The position numbers and the translations under genes are program-made. The notes under the pieces were generated by a model. That model ran no database searches, was not told where the DNA came from, and was given only the letters and a program-made list of their open reading frames with translations. A DNA stretch of 64,000 nucleotides. Origin: Antilocapra americana (Eukaryota > Chordata > Mammalia > Artiodactyla > Antilocapridae). The stretch's first letter is position 1. Each line of letters starts with the position of its first letter. Shown piece by piece: positions 24,440 through 36,500 of the stretch. The stretch covers positions 17,260,918 through 17,324,917 of the forward strand of contig ML661885.1 in NCBI GenBank assembly GCA_007570785.1. Reading direction: 5' to 3'.

Positions 24440-24569
24440 GCTTCTGTTTAGTCGCTCGATTTGTAACCCCATGGACTGTAGTCTGCCAGGCTCCTCTGTC
24501 CATGGTATTTCAATGGCAAAAATACTGGAGTGGGTTGCTATTTCCTTCTCCAGGGGATCTTTCTGACCC
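24440..24569 (-). mobile_element. Partial Bov-tA SINE, antisense
   Basis: Bov-A part only (ctgtttagtcgctcgatttg, actggagtgggttgctattt), ending at the 'ggggatctttctgaccc' position. tRNA-like head missing. Confidence 0.88.
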
Positions 24570-25629
24570 TCAGGAGAGTTGGTTCCAATTATTGGGCTGA
24601 GCCTGGTGGAGATGGAAGCCAAATACCAGCCCTATGTAAAGAAGTTTTAGCTGGTCTGCCCTTATTAAGGTCACAATGGGGCATATATTCTTTTTCACAA
24701 GGGCTATCTCCTCTACTTCTGTGGCTTTTGCTAATGCACTGGATGAATTTATAACATTGTGCAACCAAACTGAGCAAGTCAGTTTCTCACTAACTATCAT
24801 GCATCTCTTTCTTCGACATTTTATCATACTTTCAAATTCAGATCACATAACTTTTCTGTCTTTGAAACAGAAGTTCTGTATGTTTATTTGAAAAAATCAA
24901 ATAAACCAAATGAGAAAAACGCAACATCTCTGATTCCAAATGTAGAGAACCAAGAATGCTGTGAAGAGAGAGAAAACTTGGCCTTAACTGAAATTCCAAC
25001 ACAGAACATGTTTACTAACAATAGAGTCATGTCAATATTTAGTGGCTCTTTTATTGTTATGCAGTAAAGCTTAGCCTGATGATGACTTAAAAGTATGGTT
25101 CTTCTTGAGTTTCAAGCGTGGCCTCTGTCATTTCCCTTTGCACCATTTTGACCACAAAGTTCTGACTACATATCTGATTATTACTATAACTGTGTCAAAA
25201 CCCCCACTCCGCATGGCCAGTAGGGAGCAGAGATGGAAGAAAAGGTCTAGTGTATCTACAATAAAGACCTGTGGCAGCCTCACAGAGTGGCACAGAGTAA
25301 CTGTCAGATAGACCCTGTGCCGAGAGAAATGTGGAAATAACTGAAGGAGTGAATTAGAGCAGACCTAGGGTCAGGATCAGGAAACAGCAGAGCAAATCCT
25401 GGTGCACAAAGGACCAAGATTCTTCCAGCAGCATGTGCATCTTGGGAGAAGCCAACAGGGACGGAGGGGCAACTTAGACCTTTTATTCCTGAGTGTTGGC
25501 GTTAAGAAAGCCACTGAGAACTTTGATGAGTTGAGGGTAGAGGAGTGGGGAGGTATCCTGAATTAAACCTAAGATTACTTGGAATTGACTAAGGTTAACT
25601 TTCTGTCGAGAGATCAGTGACTCAAAATT
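24570..25629. other. Single-copy DNA
   Basis: Nothing recognised on either strand. Confidence 0.5.
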
Positions 25630-25638
25630 GACATTCAG

Positions 25639-25784
25639 GGAATTCCCTGGCAGTCAAGTGGTTGGGACTCTGCGCTGTCACTGCTGAGGGCCTAAGTTCA
25701 ATTCCTGGTCATGGAACTAAAATCTCACAAGCTAAGAGTGCTAGCTAAAACAAACAAACAGAACAAAAAATTAAAAACAAAATG
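25639..25784 (+). mobile_element. CHR-1-like SINE with TSD
   Basis: Short tRNA-derived SINE (gaattccctggcagtcaagt, gactctgcgctgtcactgct, ttcaattcctggtcatggaa) with an A/C-rich tail. Exact TSD gacattcag at 25630-25638 and 25785-25793. Confidence 0.92.
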
Positions 25785-25793
25785 GACATTCAG

Positions 25794-27292
25794 TTCCCTA
25801 TCAAATATAAGCATCCATTTTAGGTACAACTGGTTTTATGGGCCGAGTGTCACCTTTGGTGTTAATATTCATACGTCAGAAAAGCACATTTATTTCAAGA
25901 GAACAGATAATCCTGGCCACTTCTCCAAGTATTGAATGTCTCTAAATTTGGAAAGTTTCTATTATTCTGGAAAGTGACTTAGGAACACAGAGAGTTGATG
26001 AAAAGCAGATTGCAGGGGTTCTAAGCCCTCATATTGTGAAAAACAGACATGCCCAGGCTTGTGTGGACCCTTGTCAAGGGGGCACGGTTTTAGGGTTAGA
26101 AATGCTTTTCTGGGAGGAAATAAGTATCGATGAAGGGGTGTGCCTAGCTCGTTTTTGTAACAGAATTCCTAAGCTTTGAAAGAGACAAAGGACAAAAGCT
26201 CCTCAGATATTCATCCTGTAGAAGATAGCCATACAACTTCATCAAAGGACAGGCCCAGGGAAATTTTGAGTATAAAGTCCACACAACTCATAGATGGGCA
26301 AAAGTGGCCGGGCCAGCTAATTCCTTCTTATCTTAGTGATGGTGAGGGGCTGTTTGATACCTGGTCTCCCTGACGGCCAGTTGATGTTCCAGCTAGTTGT
26401 TTTATAGGATTATGGTCATTGGAGCCAGCGGGCAACAATGGGATTTTTAGGTGATACCTACATGAAATGTGCAATAGAATATGCACAATCATGTCATAAA
26501 ATACACTTCTTTTAAGCATTTTTTGGCAACAAGAAAGCAAGAATAAAGACTATTTTGTAAAAATTTAATTTTAAAGTTTGTTTCTTAAGAGAATTGATAA
26601 TGAATATGTAAGGTTTAACATGTGTGCTGACCCTGCCATCTACTATGGGGCTATAGTGATACCACTGACAAAACAGACAAGCAAAAAACAGAAATAGATC
26701 TGATAGTGAGGCATCAACAACTGCTTCAGAAAAGCATCAGTCAGTTTAAAACACTGTGCTTACAAACAAAGACTGAACAAGTGTGGCTGCAGAAAGTACA
26801 TTTAGCCATCACATTCGATGTATAACTGTCCACATAGATCAAATAACTGCCCTTCTGAATTAATTTTGCTCCTTTCAATGTTGTGATTTCTTATAGATTA
26901 TGGTTGCTGTTAGTATATTGGCTTCATTAGCAAAAGAAGACATTGATAGAGCTGAATGATGCCGATTTTATATCAGAGCTAAAAGGAATAATCATATAAG
27001 CTAATTTTAATAATGCATTAATTTCTTGAAACAATTTATGGAATCAATGTAGAGCCTTGAAAGTTTATTTTTTCTGAAGTGAAACATTTGATGTTATTGT
27101 AAATGCTACTGTGAATTCAATTAAGAAGATCAGAGTTGAAGATCATTTTTCATATTGCTAATTCAAAATACTGTATTTTCAGGAGATTAATTTCATCATG
27201 ATTTAACAACATAATTCCTAAATTAGAAATCTATGGACCAGAAATATATCTGGAATTAGTTATAGTATAAATATAATTCAACAATGCATCTT
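25794..27292. other. Single-copy DNA
   Basis: No gene or confident repeat seen across about 1.5 kb. Confidence 0.5.
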
Positions 27293-27730
27293 TATTAATT
27301 TTCTATTCCTGCTGTACCAAATTACCATAAGCACTGGTTTAAAACAACACAGATTTATTTTCTTATAGTTCAGTAGGTCAGAAATCTAACACAAGTCTTA
27401 CTGGGCTAAAATCAAGGTGCAGCAGGCCTAATTCTCTTCTGCAGACTCTAGGGAAGAATCAGTTTTCTTGTCTTCTCCAGATTCTAGGAGCTGCCTGCAT
27501 ATTTGGCTTGTGTCCCTCTTCCTCCATCAGCAAGGTAGCATCTCTTTGACCCCTCTTCTGTTACCATATCTCTTTCTCTGACTATAGCTGGAAAAGTTTA
27601 TCCACTTCTAGAACCTGTGAGATTCGACAGGAACACTTGGATAATTATCCAGGATTATCTTCCCATCCCATAGTCCTTGGCTTATTCAAATCTACAAAGT
27701 TCCTTTTGCCATGCAAAATAAAATAATGTA
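27293..27730 (-). mobile_element. MaLR/MLT1-like LTR remnant, antisense
   Basis: Antisense pattern of an old solo LTR: ctgctgtaccaaattaccat, taaaacaacacagatttatt, gggctaaaatcaaggtgcag, then ggataattatccaggattat and ccttttgccatgc. No internal retroviral sequence adjoins it. Family name is tentative. Confidence 0.62.
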
Positions 27731-27957
27731 TGATCAGATAGGACTTCTGTATTGTTAACTCTTTTCATATTGTTAACTCTTTTTTTTAAAAAAAAGCTGA
27801 AGTGCAGTGAGAAGTCATTTAAAGGTATCAGCAGAAAAAGTGTCATAATCAAATTTCACGTTCTGTAAGATGTCTCCAGGCTCACTGTGGCAAATGAATA
27901 GGAAAGGACAAAGGTGAATACAAGTTACTATAAAAGTAGGTACAAGACACTCTGGTG

Positions 27958-28215
27958 ACTGGTGCTAAGTTGCTTCAGTCGTGTCCAACTCTTTCCAACC
28001 CCATGGACTATAGCCCACCAGATTCCTCTGTCCATGGAATTCTCCAGGCAAAGACTGTAACCCACCAGGATCCTCTGTCCATGGAATTTCCCAGGCAAGA
28101 ATACTGGAGTGGGTTGCCATTTCCTTCTCTCCATGGGATCTTCCCAACCCAGGGCTGGAACCTGTGTCTCTTGCACTGGCAGGTGGTTCTTTACCACTAG
28201 CACCACCTGGGAAGA
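27958..28215 (-). mobile_element. Bov-tA SINE, antisense, with internal 47-bp tandem duplication
   Basis: Normal Bov-tA order, except that the segment gactatagcccaccagattc... (28006-28052) is followed directly by a near copy (gactgtaacccaccaggatc..., 28053-28099), both ending near ccaggcaa. The rest (actggagtgggttgccattt, head ending caccacctgggaag) is normal. Confidence 0.92.
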
Positions 28216-28357
28216 GTCTGTGAACTCATGATCTACTCAGAGACCTAAAGTTCACCTTGATAAATCTCAGGTCTTCTCACACACAGCTGGTGTTTTGCAG
28301 TGTCCCCCATGTGAGTAAAGAACCATCTGGTCCCATAAGCTAAAACCTGAGAATCAT

Positions 28358-28860
28358 TCATGATCTTCCCTCTTTTCACTTCCCAAAATCCAGGGCCCAT
28401 CAGTTTGCCTCCAAACTATTAAAAGCTCTGTAATCTGTGCCCATCTTTCCGTCTTCACTGCCAGCACCCTAATAAAGACTGCCTGTATCTCTTGCCTAAA
28501 ATCTTGCAATAATGTTTAAATTTACCCCATCATGTAGATTCTTGTCCTGTTATCTATGCTGTGTAACCAGTGTAATTGTTCAAGAGCACGAATTTTATTA
28601 AGATCTTCATTTCCCACTTCCTCCTTCATATTCACATTCATGCATACACATACACAACACACACAGTTAGAACCCATGGGAATGCTGGGCTCTCTCTCAT
28701 AAGAGATTCTTTTCACATGCCAGTTTCCTTGCCTAGAATGTTCTTCTTTGTGCCTGATCTCTTTCATGCCCAATTTTCTTCTGCCACAGATTTTAAAAAA
28801 GTGTTTTCTCAGGGACGCATTTCTTAATGCCTCAGCATTCTTACATGCTTTAATTGAAGA
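28358..28860 (+). mobile_element. L2 LINE fragments, sense
   Basis: Diverged L2 landmarks in order: cagtttgcctccaaactatt region, cttcactgccagcaccctaa, then after an insert ttccttgcctagaatgttct and tctcagggacgcatttctta. No coding capacity. Confidence 0.6.
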
Positions 28861-30307
28861 CTGAAGTTGATACCCCAGTCCAAATACAGGTGAATCTGAT
28901 TCCCAAACTCATGCTTTTAATCAGTAAGATACTCACCACCCTCAAACTTAAGTTTCCTTCTCCTATGCCTCATACTTCAAGAAAGGTTACCCTATTGAAT
29001 ATATACTAATCTGTTCTCAATTTAATTTTCCACAAGAACATGAACCTTAAGATCAAAAAGCTGGCCAATGGTTAATGTAAAAATGAATTTTCTGTAAAAG
29101 CAGTTTAACTTTTGATAGATTTTGGTTATACCCCAAGTACACATTTAACAAATGAGAATCAGTGAGAAGGATTTCCAAAGTTGTGCTTTAAGAATGTATA
29201 GACCATGTAAAGTTGTTCACCTGAGTCTTGTCTGAAGTGGGGCAAATGAAACCCATGACTCTAGCAAAGCTCTCACAGCCATCACCCTTCATGGGAAAAA
29301 TCGTGAACACTATAGGTAACTCTGCAAGTGAAAGAATAAGTAAGAAACATTCTGTTCTTAGAGAAAAGAGGTGAGATGTACTAATGAGGCTACTTAGACA
29401 GGCTTGCATTTTCACTATTTGTGCCATGTGATAAATAAAAAGGGCTCCAGTCTCTAAGGCTGTCACTCCATCACCCTTCACAACACTAAACTCACTTAAG
29501 TTTTTTTTTTTTTTTTTACTTTAACAGCTAAGGATGTTATCGCTTTTGCTGAGGTCACTGAGAGGGTAATACTGCTCTTGGTGATGCTAATGAAAAGGTA
29601 CAGTGATGGCACGAGTTAATTGCATAGTTACCACACAATTACCAATTTATGCTCTACTGATGTTAACAGAGAATGAAAGAGTGCTAGCATTGTGTGTACT
29701 GAATGCTGGCTGATAGAAGAACCGTGCATGGTAGTATGTGACATTTTCATGAACAGGTTTACTCACATAAAGGTTAAGAAACTATATGCTTTCCTTATCT
29801 ATTGGTCTATTGCAGTTTAAAAATGGACCTAATGACAGTGATCTTTCGTTAAATCCTTCCCCCTTAATCAGTCAGGTTTCAAATACCTGGTTGCTATATT
29901 AAAAATAATAACGCTCAACTACAAAAATCACTGAACCCCAGAGAGTTCAGGGTGGTCGCAGAGCCAACATTCTGAAGGTCATTCATCTTACTGTACCATG
30001 TGTACAGAGTATCGTGTGCACCATGGTACAGGATTCCACATTATCCCCACTAGTGGCCTGACCTCTGTGTAACAGACCTGCCATGGCCGAGCAGTCAGAT
30101 ATCTCTGCAGTCCTAGAATTTTAGCATAACAGAAGGAAGTAACCTCAGCAGTCCTTGCAAACGTTGTCCCCCTCCTTACTTTTACAAATACCTGTATGTT
30201 ATCGTATCTTCAGTAACATTTCCTTCCACTGGGACCTTTCCCTAGTCATTGCTGGTGAAATCTTGAGCAATTCTTCTTCTACTTTGTGCCAAGGATTACC
30301 TCAACTG
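28861..30307. other. Single-copy DNA with poly-T and a hairpin
   Basis: No gene seen. A run of about 19 T lies at 29500-29518, and a 10-bp inverted repeat is centred near 30011 (separate entry). Confidence 0.5.
29991..30031. repeat. Inverted repeat
   Basis: Perfect 10-base arms ctgtaccatg (29991-30000) and catggtacag (30022-30031) around 21 bases. The pairing can extend inward (tgtac with gtgca, with a bulge). Confidence 0.8.
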
Positions 30308-30317
30308 CATCTACCAG

Positions 30318-30544
30318 CTTCCCAGGTGGCACAGTGATAAAGAATCCACCTGCCAATGCAGGAGACACAAGAGATGCAATTTCGATCCCTGGGTTGGGAA
30401 GATCCCCTGGAGTAGGAAATGGCAACCTACTCTTCTGTTCATGCCAGGAAAATTTCATGGATAGAGGAGCCTAGTGGGCTGCAGCCCATGGAGTCACAAA
30501 GTGTCAGACACGGCTAAGCACACACGCTCGTGCACACGCACACA
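30318..30544 (+). mobile_element. Bov-tA SINE, sense, exact 10-bp TSD
   Basis: cttcccaggtggcacagtga head, Bov-A body, and an unusual CACACGCTCGTGCACACGCA tail that has drifted to a CA-rich run. TSD catctaccag at 30308-30317 and 30545-30554. Confidence 0.95.
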
Positions 30545-30911
30545 CATCTACCAGCCAGCCTGGTGTCCTCACCGGCCAGATGCCAGGTGAACTAGGTTTA
30601 TTTTTCACTCTTTGGAGTTAAGAAGTATCTAAATTTTCCAACACTACAATTCCCCTAAATATTTTTCCTTTCACTTTTGCAATCAGCAAAATCATTTTTC
30701 TTATCTTTTTCTTACAATAGCTCGTCAAACATAGCCAATGGCAGCAAGCATTGTTTCTAACATCTACTTTCTGATTGTGCTTCTTGGCAATCAAGTTAAC
30801 TTCCTAGTTAATAGAATCAACAGTTCACCACATGTATCACTGACACAGTTCATGGATTTCAGTTTTTGGAACCTTACCACCTATGAATGCCCAGTCCTCT
30901 ACTGTTTCCCC

Positions 30912-31128
30912 AGGGCTTCCCAGGTGACTCAATGGTAAAGAATCTCCTTGCCAACACAGGAGATGTGGGTTCAATCCTTGGGTTGGGAAGATTCCCTGGA
31001 GAAGGAAATGGCAACCCACTCCAGTATTCTGGCCAGGGAAATCCCATGGACAGTGGAGCCTGAAGGGCTGCAGTCCATTGGGTCACATAGATTCAGACAG
31101 GACTTGATGACTAAACAACAGCAGCACA
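30912..31128 (+). mobile_element. Bov-tA SINE, sense
   Basis: Complete copy from agggcttcccaggtgactca to a decayed tail (aaacaacagcagcac). TSD not obvious. Confidence 0.93.
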
Positions 31129-31639
31129 GTAGCATCTCACTTCTGTTACCAGTTTGTCTCAGTTCAAATTGACTAGATTAGACTGTCTAGAAAATTCATT
31201 CTAGAAAATGAATTTGTCTGTTAACAAATTCAGATTTCCACTTAAACACAAAGGTTTTATTTTCCTCATTTATACAAAAATCTCTGGTACAGCAGCTAGA
31301 GACTATATTCCATACTGCACTCACTTTTACAACCAAAGCTGATGGAGCATCCACTGTCTGGATCACATCTAATGAACTAAAGTAGAAAGAGCCCTTAAGG
31401 GTTTCATAGCATCAGTTAAATGCTTCAGCCCACAAGTGCCACCACTTCTGCTCATAGCTAGTCACATAGTCCTGTCTACCTAAAGACATACAGGAAGTAC
31501 AGAAGACAGAAAATTGGAAATATTCAGAGAATATCATCAATAACTAGCACAGCACAGAAAGAATGACAGAGGGGAAAAAAAGTTGCTATGAAAATTCAAG
31601 GAAAATAGCAAGCTCTCTGAGTTACAGTGGTCAGGACAG
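31129..31639. other. Single-copy DNA
   Basis: Nothing recognised. Confidence 0.5.
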
Positions 31640-31724
31640 TAACCCACTCCAGTATTCTGACCTGGAGAATTCCATAAACTGTATAGTCCGTGGGGTTGCA
31701 AAGAGTTGGACCAGACTGAGCGAC
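31640..31724 (+). mobile_element. Bov-tA/Bov-A fragment, sense
   Basis: Only the Bov-A 3' part remains (taacccactccagtattctg ... gagttggaccagactgagcg), abutting the next SINE without a gap. Confidence 0.85.
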
Positions 31725-32070
31725 TTCCCTGGTGGTCCAGTGGTTAGTCTTAGTGGTTAAGAACCTGCCTTGCAATGCAGATATTCAGTTCCTGGTCAGG
31801 GAACTAAGATGCCACATGTTGTGGAGCAACTAGGCCTGAAGGCTACATCTACTGAAGCCTGCAGGCTCTGGAGCCTTCAAGCCACAACTGGAGAACACAA
31901 ATGCTGCAACCACTGAGCCCAGAGGCCACTACTAGAGTGCCCACGAGCCACCACTGTCTCTGTGCCACAATGAATGAGCCTGCATGATGCAGCAAAGATC
32001 CTGCATGCCACAATTAAGACCTAACACAGCCAACTAAAATAATTATTAAATACTTTTTTAAAAAAAGAAA
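31725..32070 (+). mobile_element. CHR-2-type SINE, sense
   Basis: ttccctggtggtccagtggt head with a small internal duplication (ttagtcttagtggttaagaa), then the long CHR-2 body (gggaactaagatgccacatg, gagcaactaggcctgaaggc) and an A-rich tail at 32058-32070. The tail Bov-A piece seems to have been its target. Confidence 0.9.
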
Positions 32071-32711
32071 GTCAGGCCAAAGAAATTTGGGGCATGGTTC
32101 AAGGTGACTGAGGCACAAACGATAAATAAAAATGTTTGTATGAATGAAACACTGTGTCAGAGGTTGAAGTTGTACGTTTCAATAGGTTGGTGGGGACCTG
32201 GAGTGACCACAAAGGAAAATACAAAAGTGCATACCTTCAGAGGCTCTGTTGAATCCTCCATTTATGGTGTGGAAGTGAAGCTTGCTTCTGTGAAAGAATC
32301 AGTTCTGAGGCCAGGAAGGAAATGTACAGAGAGTGGAAGAGACTGAACTGGTATAAACGTCAGTACCAAAGACCAAGAAGTAAGAAGATTAAGGTTTTGG
32401 TGAGAAAGATCCTCAGAAGACTCACTGTGGAGTCAGATACAGCAGAATAACGTGGCTAATGAATTGGGAGAGAAGTGAGCATCAGGAATCTAAACCATAG
32501 TGGAAGTGAAAAGACACTTCTACCAGCTTGAAGATTCTTCTGAACTACATAAAATCTTGGCCAAGCATGATGAGGGCCATAGAGCATTGCCTCCACTGAT
32601 GGAGCCAAGGGTTGGAGAGAAGCTGATTTGTTTCACCATGTCTTGCATGGTCAGATCCAATCTTTACAGGAACAAGGCACATTAACAACCCTCTTTACAA
32701 GAAACGAAGTG
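32071..32711. other. Single-copy DNA
   Basis: No recognised gene. Two frames of 61-80 codons without identifiable domains. Confidence 0.5.
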
Positions 32712-32885
32712 TGATTGCTGGGTTCAAACCTTGACTGCATTCCTGTGTGCCTGTCACTTATCCTTGACATTTCTGCTTTTGCATCTTTAACACAACCTCA
32801 TAGTGCTCTTATGAGGATTAAATTAAATAATATATAAAGTACTTAGGTCAGTGTCTGGAAGATAAACATTTTTGATGGATAGTTA
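32712..32885 (+). mobile_element. MIR SINE, sense
   Basis: tgctgggttcaaaccttgac (tRNA-related B-box region), central part, then cttatgaggattaaattaaa and tcagtgtctggaagataa, in MIR order. Confidence 0.8.
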
Positions 32886-33689
32886 TTAACATTATGAAAT
32901 TGTGGAGATGTAGTAATAGCAGGAATACTATTTTGGAGGTACCACAAATGCATCTGTAAGAATTGACAGTTAGCCCTGTGAATAGTCACTGGTCCTTTAA
33001 TTTTTTTTTTAAATCTACCATGTCAACAGTGTATAAATGGGAATATTGATAACTTTGGTGAGAGAAGAAAGAGTGAGACATTGCCCTCATCTTGATGATA
33101 CCTGTATTTCAATCATTCAAGGTTTATTTGCTTCATTTAACATCTTTTCCTGACCCTATTAAAATGCAGATATCCTTGGAAGAAATGAAGCATTAAAAGA
33201 TTAGCAGTTATAAGTGAATTTCTCCTAATCTGTCAACAGTTTATCTATGAACTAACAGTGAACAAATAAATTTGAGAGCACGAGGTACTTTCTAAAAGGA
33301 AGGCTTCAGCAGCCAAAAGGCGAACAACCGCTACTACATATCACAAAATTCTGTTGAAAAGAAATGTACAAAGAACTTCAAGTATATCTTCTAATCATGG
33401 AAGAATAAAATATTCTGATAGTGAAAGCCAAATCTATTAATTTGCAGTCACAAAATGTGTTATCGAGGATTACATACCTATCAACAATTAGTTTCAAGTG
33501 GCATAGAAATAAGACAAGTATGTATATATAAGAAGACTAAGGTAGTGTAGAAGGAAAAACTGATAAACTGTCTTGGAAGGAGCTTAGTAAGAGGACCACA
33601 GGGAAAGATTTATTGTTTACAGAAAGACCAATATTCAAAAAATGAGTAAATGTTCACCAGAAAGATAAGAAAGGAGGGGATATTCCAGG
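32886..33689. other. Single-copy DNA
   Basis: A+T-rich, poly-T at 33001-33010. Nothing else recognised. Confidence 0.5.
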
Positions 33690-33840
33690 TGCCCTTCAAA
33701 CTCAGTATTTCCAAAACACTCGTAAGTTATATTCTTCCCAAACCTGCATTTCTTTTTGCATTAATTAATGAAACCATTATTCCCCCAGTTGCCTAAGCCA
33801 ATGACATAAAAGACCATTAGTGAGTCCACTTTTTCATTAC
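33690..33840 (+). mobile_element. L2 LINE fragment, sense
   Basis: ttcccaaacctgcatttctt ... ccagttgcctaagccaatga resembles the L2 3' ORF region. Confidence 0.55.
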
Positions 33841-35132
33841 CTTGAGTTAGTATTTCAGTAATCTGTTCCAGTGAATTACAATAAGGGTTTTGTTTTTCTC
33901 ATGTAATGAAAAGTCTGAAGGTAAGTAATTTCCAGTTGGGATGGCAGCTAAAATCGCCTTCAGGGCTCCAGCTCTTGCTGTTTTCCTATCCTACCATCTT
34001 CAGGGTGGGACTCTCATCCTCCTGGTTGCAGTATACTTCCTTCATTTTATTTGCATTCCAGAGTCTACTTCTTGATGAAAGCATGGCACAGTCCCAGTGC
34101 TTACAGGGGTAGGAGGAACTTATGTCCATTTTGTGTGAATGTGGATTCCAAAAGAAAATGGGAGATAGGAAAGTTTTGGAAATACTGAGGTTGAAATGCG
34201 TGTGAGAAATCTAATAGCTACTATTTAGGAGGTATTTGGAATACCCGAAGCTGCTCTGGTACTGTTACTTAGGAGAAAGATCTGAGTTTGAATATAATTT
34301 AAAGAATCAGTAGTTTTGTGATAGGGAAGACTGTTAGAGTGCCTGGCATTGCCCAGGAAAAGTATACAGAGTAAGAAGACAAGAAAGCTAAAGGGGAAAT
34401 CTTGGGAAATAGCGGTAGTTACAGGATGATTGGAGCAAAATGGTAAGAAATACAGATAAAAGAATGTTTAAGAAGGTTAGACATAGACTCTGGTGAACTA
34501 AATGTAAGGATTGAACACGTCCTTATTGGATTATCAGCCAGGAGTCGTAAGGCCTTTCCAAGGAACAGTCTATAGAATGGAACCAGTGAAAGCCAGATTA
34601 TAGTGGGCAGAGTGAATGGGAGGTGTTCATAAAGAGACTGCCAATTGTCTTGGCTAGTGATTCTTGGCTGAAAAGGACAAAAAATAGGGCAACACCTGAA
34701 AGGAATAGAATAGAGAACAAATTTGGCTTCTTTAATTTTTTTTAACTTTATTAGTAAGATTTGAACATGTTTATAGCCTGCAGGGAAGAAGCCATTGGTG
34801 AGAGAGAATTTAAAGATATAAGGAAAGAAAGAATTGATAGAACAAGGCCAGGCACAGGCAGGAAGGGATGGGATCAAGAAAACAGGTGGAGGGATTAACC
34901 TTAAACAGGAGTTGACTCTCTCCTTCCTTTGATAGCATCATGGGGCAGGTGCACTTAGATCTATGTGGATACACAAGAGAGACACAAAGGGTCTGACTAC
35001 TGTAGTCTCCAGCTTTTATCTGATATCTGGTCTTGATTGGAGGTATGTAAGAGATCAGGAAGGCAGAACTGGTGACTTCACTTGTGAGTATGAAGCCATG
35101 GCAGGAATCCCGAGCACCTGCTGTCAGATTTT
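33841..35132. other. Single-copy DNA
   Basis: No convincing gene. The minus-strand frame 34419-34877 (152 codons) is Leu/Phe/Ser-rich, starts at an arbitrary codon and has no recognisable domain. Possibly part is old, highly decayed L2. Confidence 0.45.
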
Positions 35133-35151
35133 GAAAGCATTCACTACTTTA

Positions 35152-35480
35152 AAAAATAATAATAATAATAATAATGTATTTATTTTATTTTTGGTTGTGC
35201 TGGATCTTTGTTGTTGCACTGGTTTTTCTCTAGTTGTGGTCAGTGAGGGCTACTCTCTGTTTTCAGTGCTCAGGCTTCTTTCTCATTGCTGTGGCTTTTC
35301 TTGTTGGGGAGCTTGGGCTTCAATAGTTCAGGTTCCCAGGCTCCAGAGCAAAGGCTCAACAGTTGTGGCACACCAGCTTAGTAGCTCCGAGGCACATGGA
35401 ATCTTCCTGGATCAAGGATCCAATCCATGTCTCCTGTACCGGCAGGCAGATTCGTTACTACTGAGCCACCAGGGAAGCCG
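35152..35480 (-). mobile_element. CHR-2-type SINE, antisense, about 20-bp TSD
   Basis: (AAT)n tail-derived microsatellite (35155-35176), CHR body in reverse (ttggttgtgctggatctttg, tagtagctccgaggcacatg) and head ending gccaccagggaagcc. Flanks gaaagcattcactactttaa (from 35133) and gaaaacgttcactactctta (from 35481) are a long, slightly diverged TSD. Confidence 0.93.
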
Positions 35481-35500
35481 GAAAACGTTCACTACTCTTA

Positions 35501-36320
35501 AAGTACCTACATGAGAGAATGCTACTTAGTATTTCAAATGTCGTGGATTGAAAAAAACAAACAGAAGGCCCTGTGGGTCAGACAGAACATTCACTTACAG
35601 TTTCTGAAATGATCAATATGCTTCCAGAAGAGAAAGCTTGATCTCATGATATAGAGTTGTTATGGAGAGAGTGGGAATACATTTAATTGTGATGATTTAA
35701 GATTCTTGACTCTTGAACTAGTTCGTTTGTAAAATGGCTGTTCTGAAAAGAGGAGAATATATTGCAAAATTATAGAAGAGGAAAATATATGTATAGAAAG
35801 TGCATACATTGTTGTTTAGGAAATGGAACTTGAAATTATAATGAGACAAGGAGTAGATGTAACTGGGCTGACAGAGCCAATTAAATTCAGGGCTATATCT
35901 TTGGTAGTATGTTTGGAGGGCTTTGAGAGGACTGTTTGACTTCATTACCTAAAGTACAAGTAGGCATGGACTGTAGGACAAAGCTACAATAACTGCATGA
36001 TGTCTGTCACAAATTACACTAAACTATACTAACAGATGAGGTAAACGAACATGCTATTTACTTATAAGCATATATTATTCTTTATGAGTGGTCATTTTTT
36101 TCTTCTCATTTGGATGTCTGATATTTTGCATACCAAATTTAAATATTCAAACAAATGTAGCATATCTATTTTATATAAGATAGATAGATATATATACACA
36201 CACACATGTAAGGGTTTCCCACATATATGAATATCTATTTAATCTCATAATGTGAATTGCAGTGGTCTCTTTTTGCTTCTTTTCTCTGTGAGAGTCAGGA
36301 TAACAAGGAAGATGCCAGCC
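35501..36320. other. Single-copy DNA
   Basis: Contains a short GATA/TA/CA-rich stretch at about 36175-36207. No gene. Confidence 0.5.
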
Positions 36321-36324
36321 TTGA

Positions 36325-36500
36325 GTTTGGAAACAGGTTAGCTCTGAACTTACCAGCTTCATAATTCCGTTCCTCATCTTCCTCACCTATAGTGATATTA
36401 ATAATATAAATCTTTTAGAGTTTTTGTAAGTACTCAATGTGTAAACTGACTAAAAGCCCATAAAACAGTGAATAGCATAGTGCAAACATTCCCCCAAAGT
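36325..36500 (+). mobile_element. MIR SINE, sense
   Basis: Diverged MIR pattern: gttcctcatcttcctcacct, tattaataatataaatc, then gtgaatagcatagtgcaaac near the 3' end. Confidence 0.6.

Noticed and set aside
27293..27730. Possible endogenous retrovirus
   Set aside because: Only an LTR-like remnant is present, with no gag, pol or env sequence beside it.
32715..32740. tRNA-like ggttcaaacc motif
   Set aside because: B-box-like sequence within a MIR. No A box, acceptor stem or anticodon arm; none of the Bov-tA or CHR heads is a functional tRNA gene.
34419..34877. 152-codon minus-strand frame
   Set aside because: Hydrophobic low-information product, no domain, no coding-type codon bias, no supporting splice or promoter signals.
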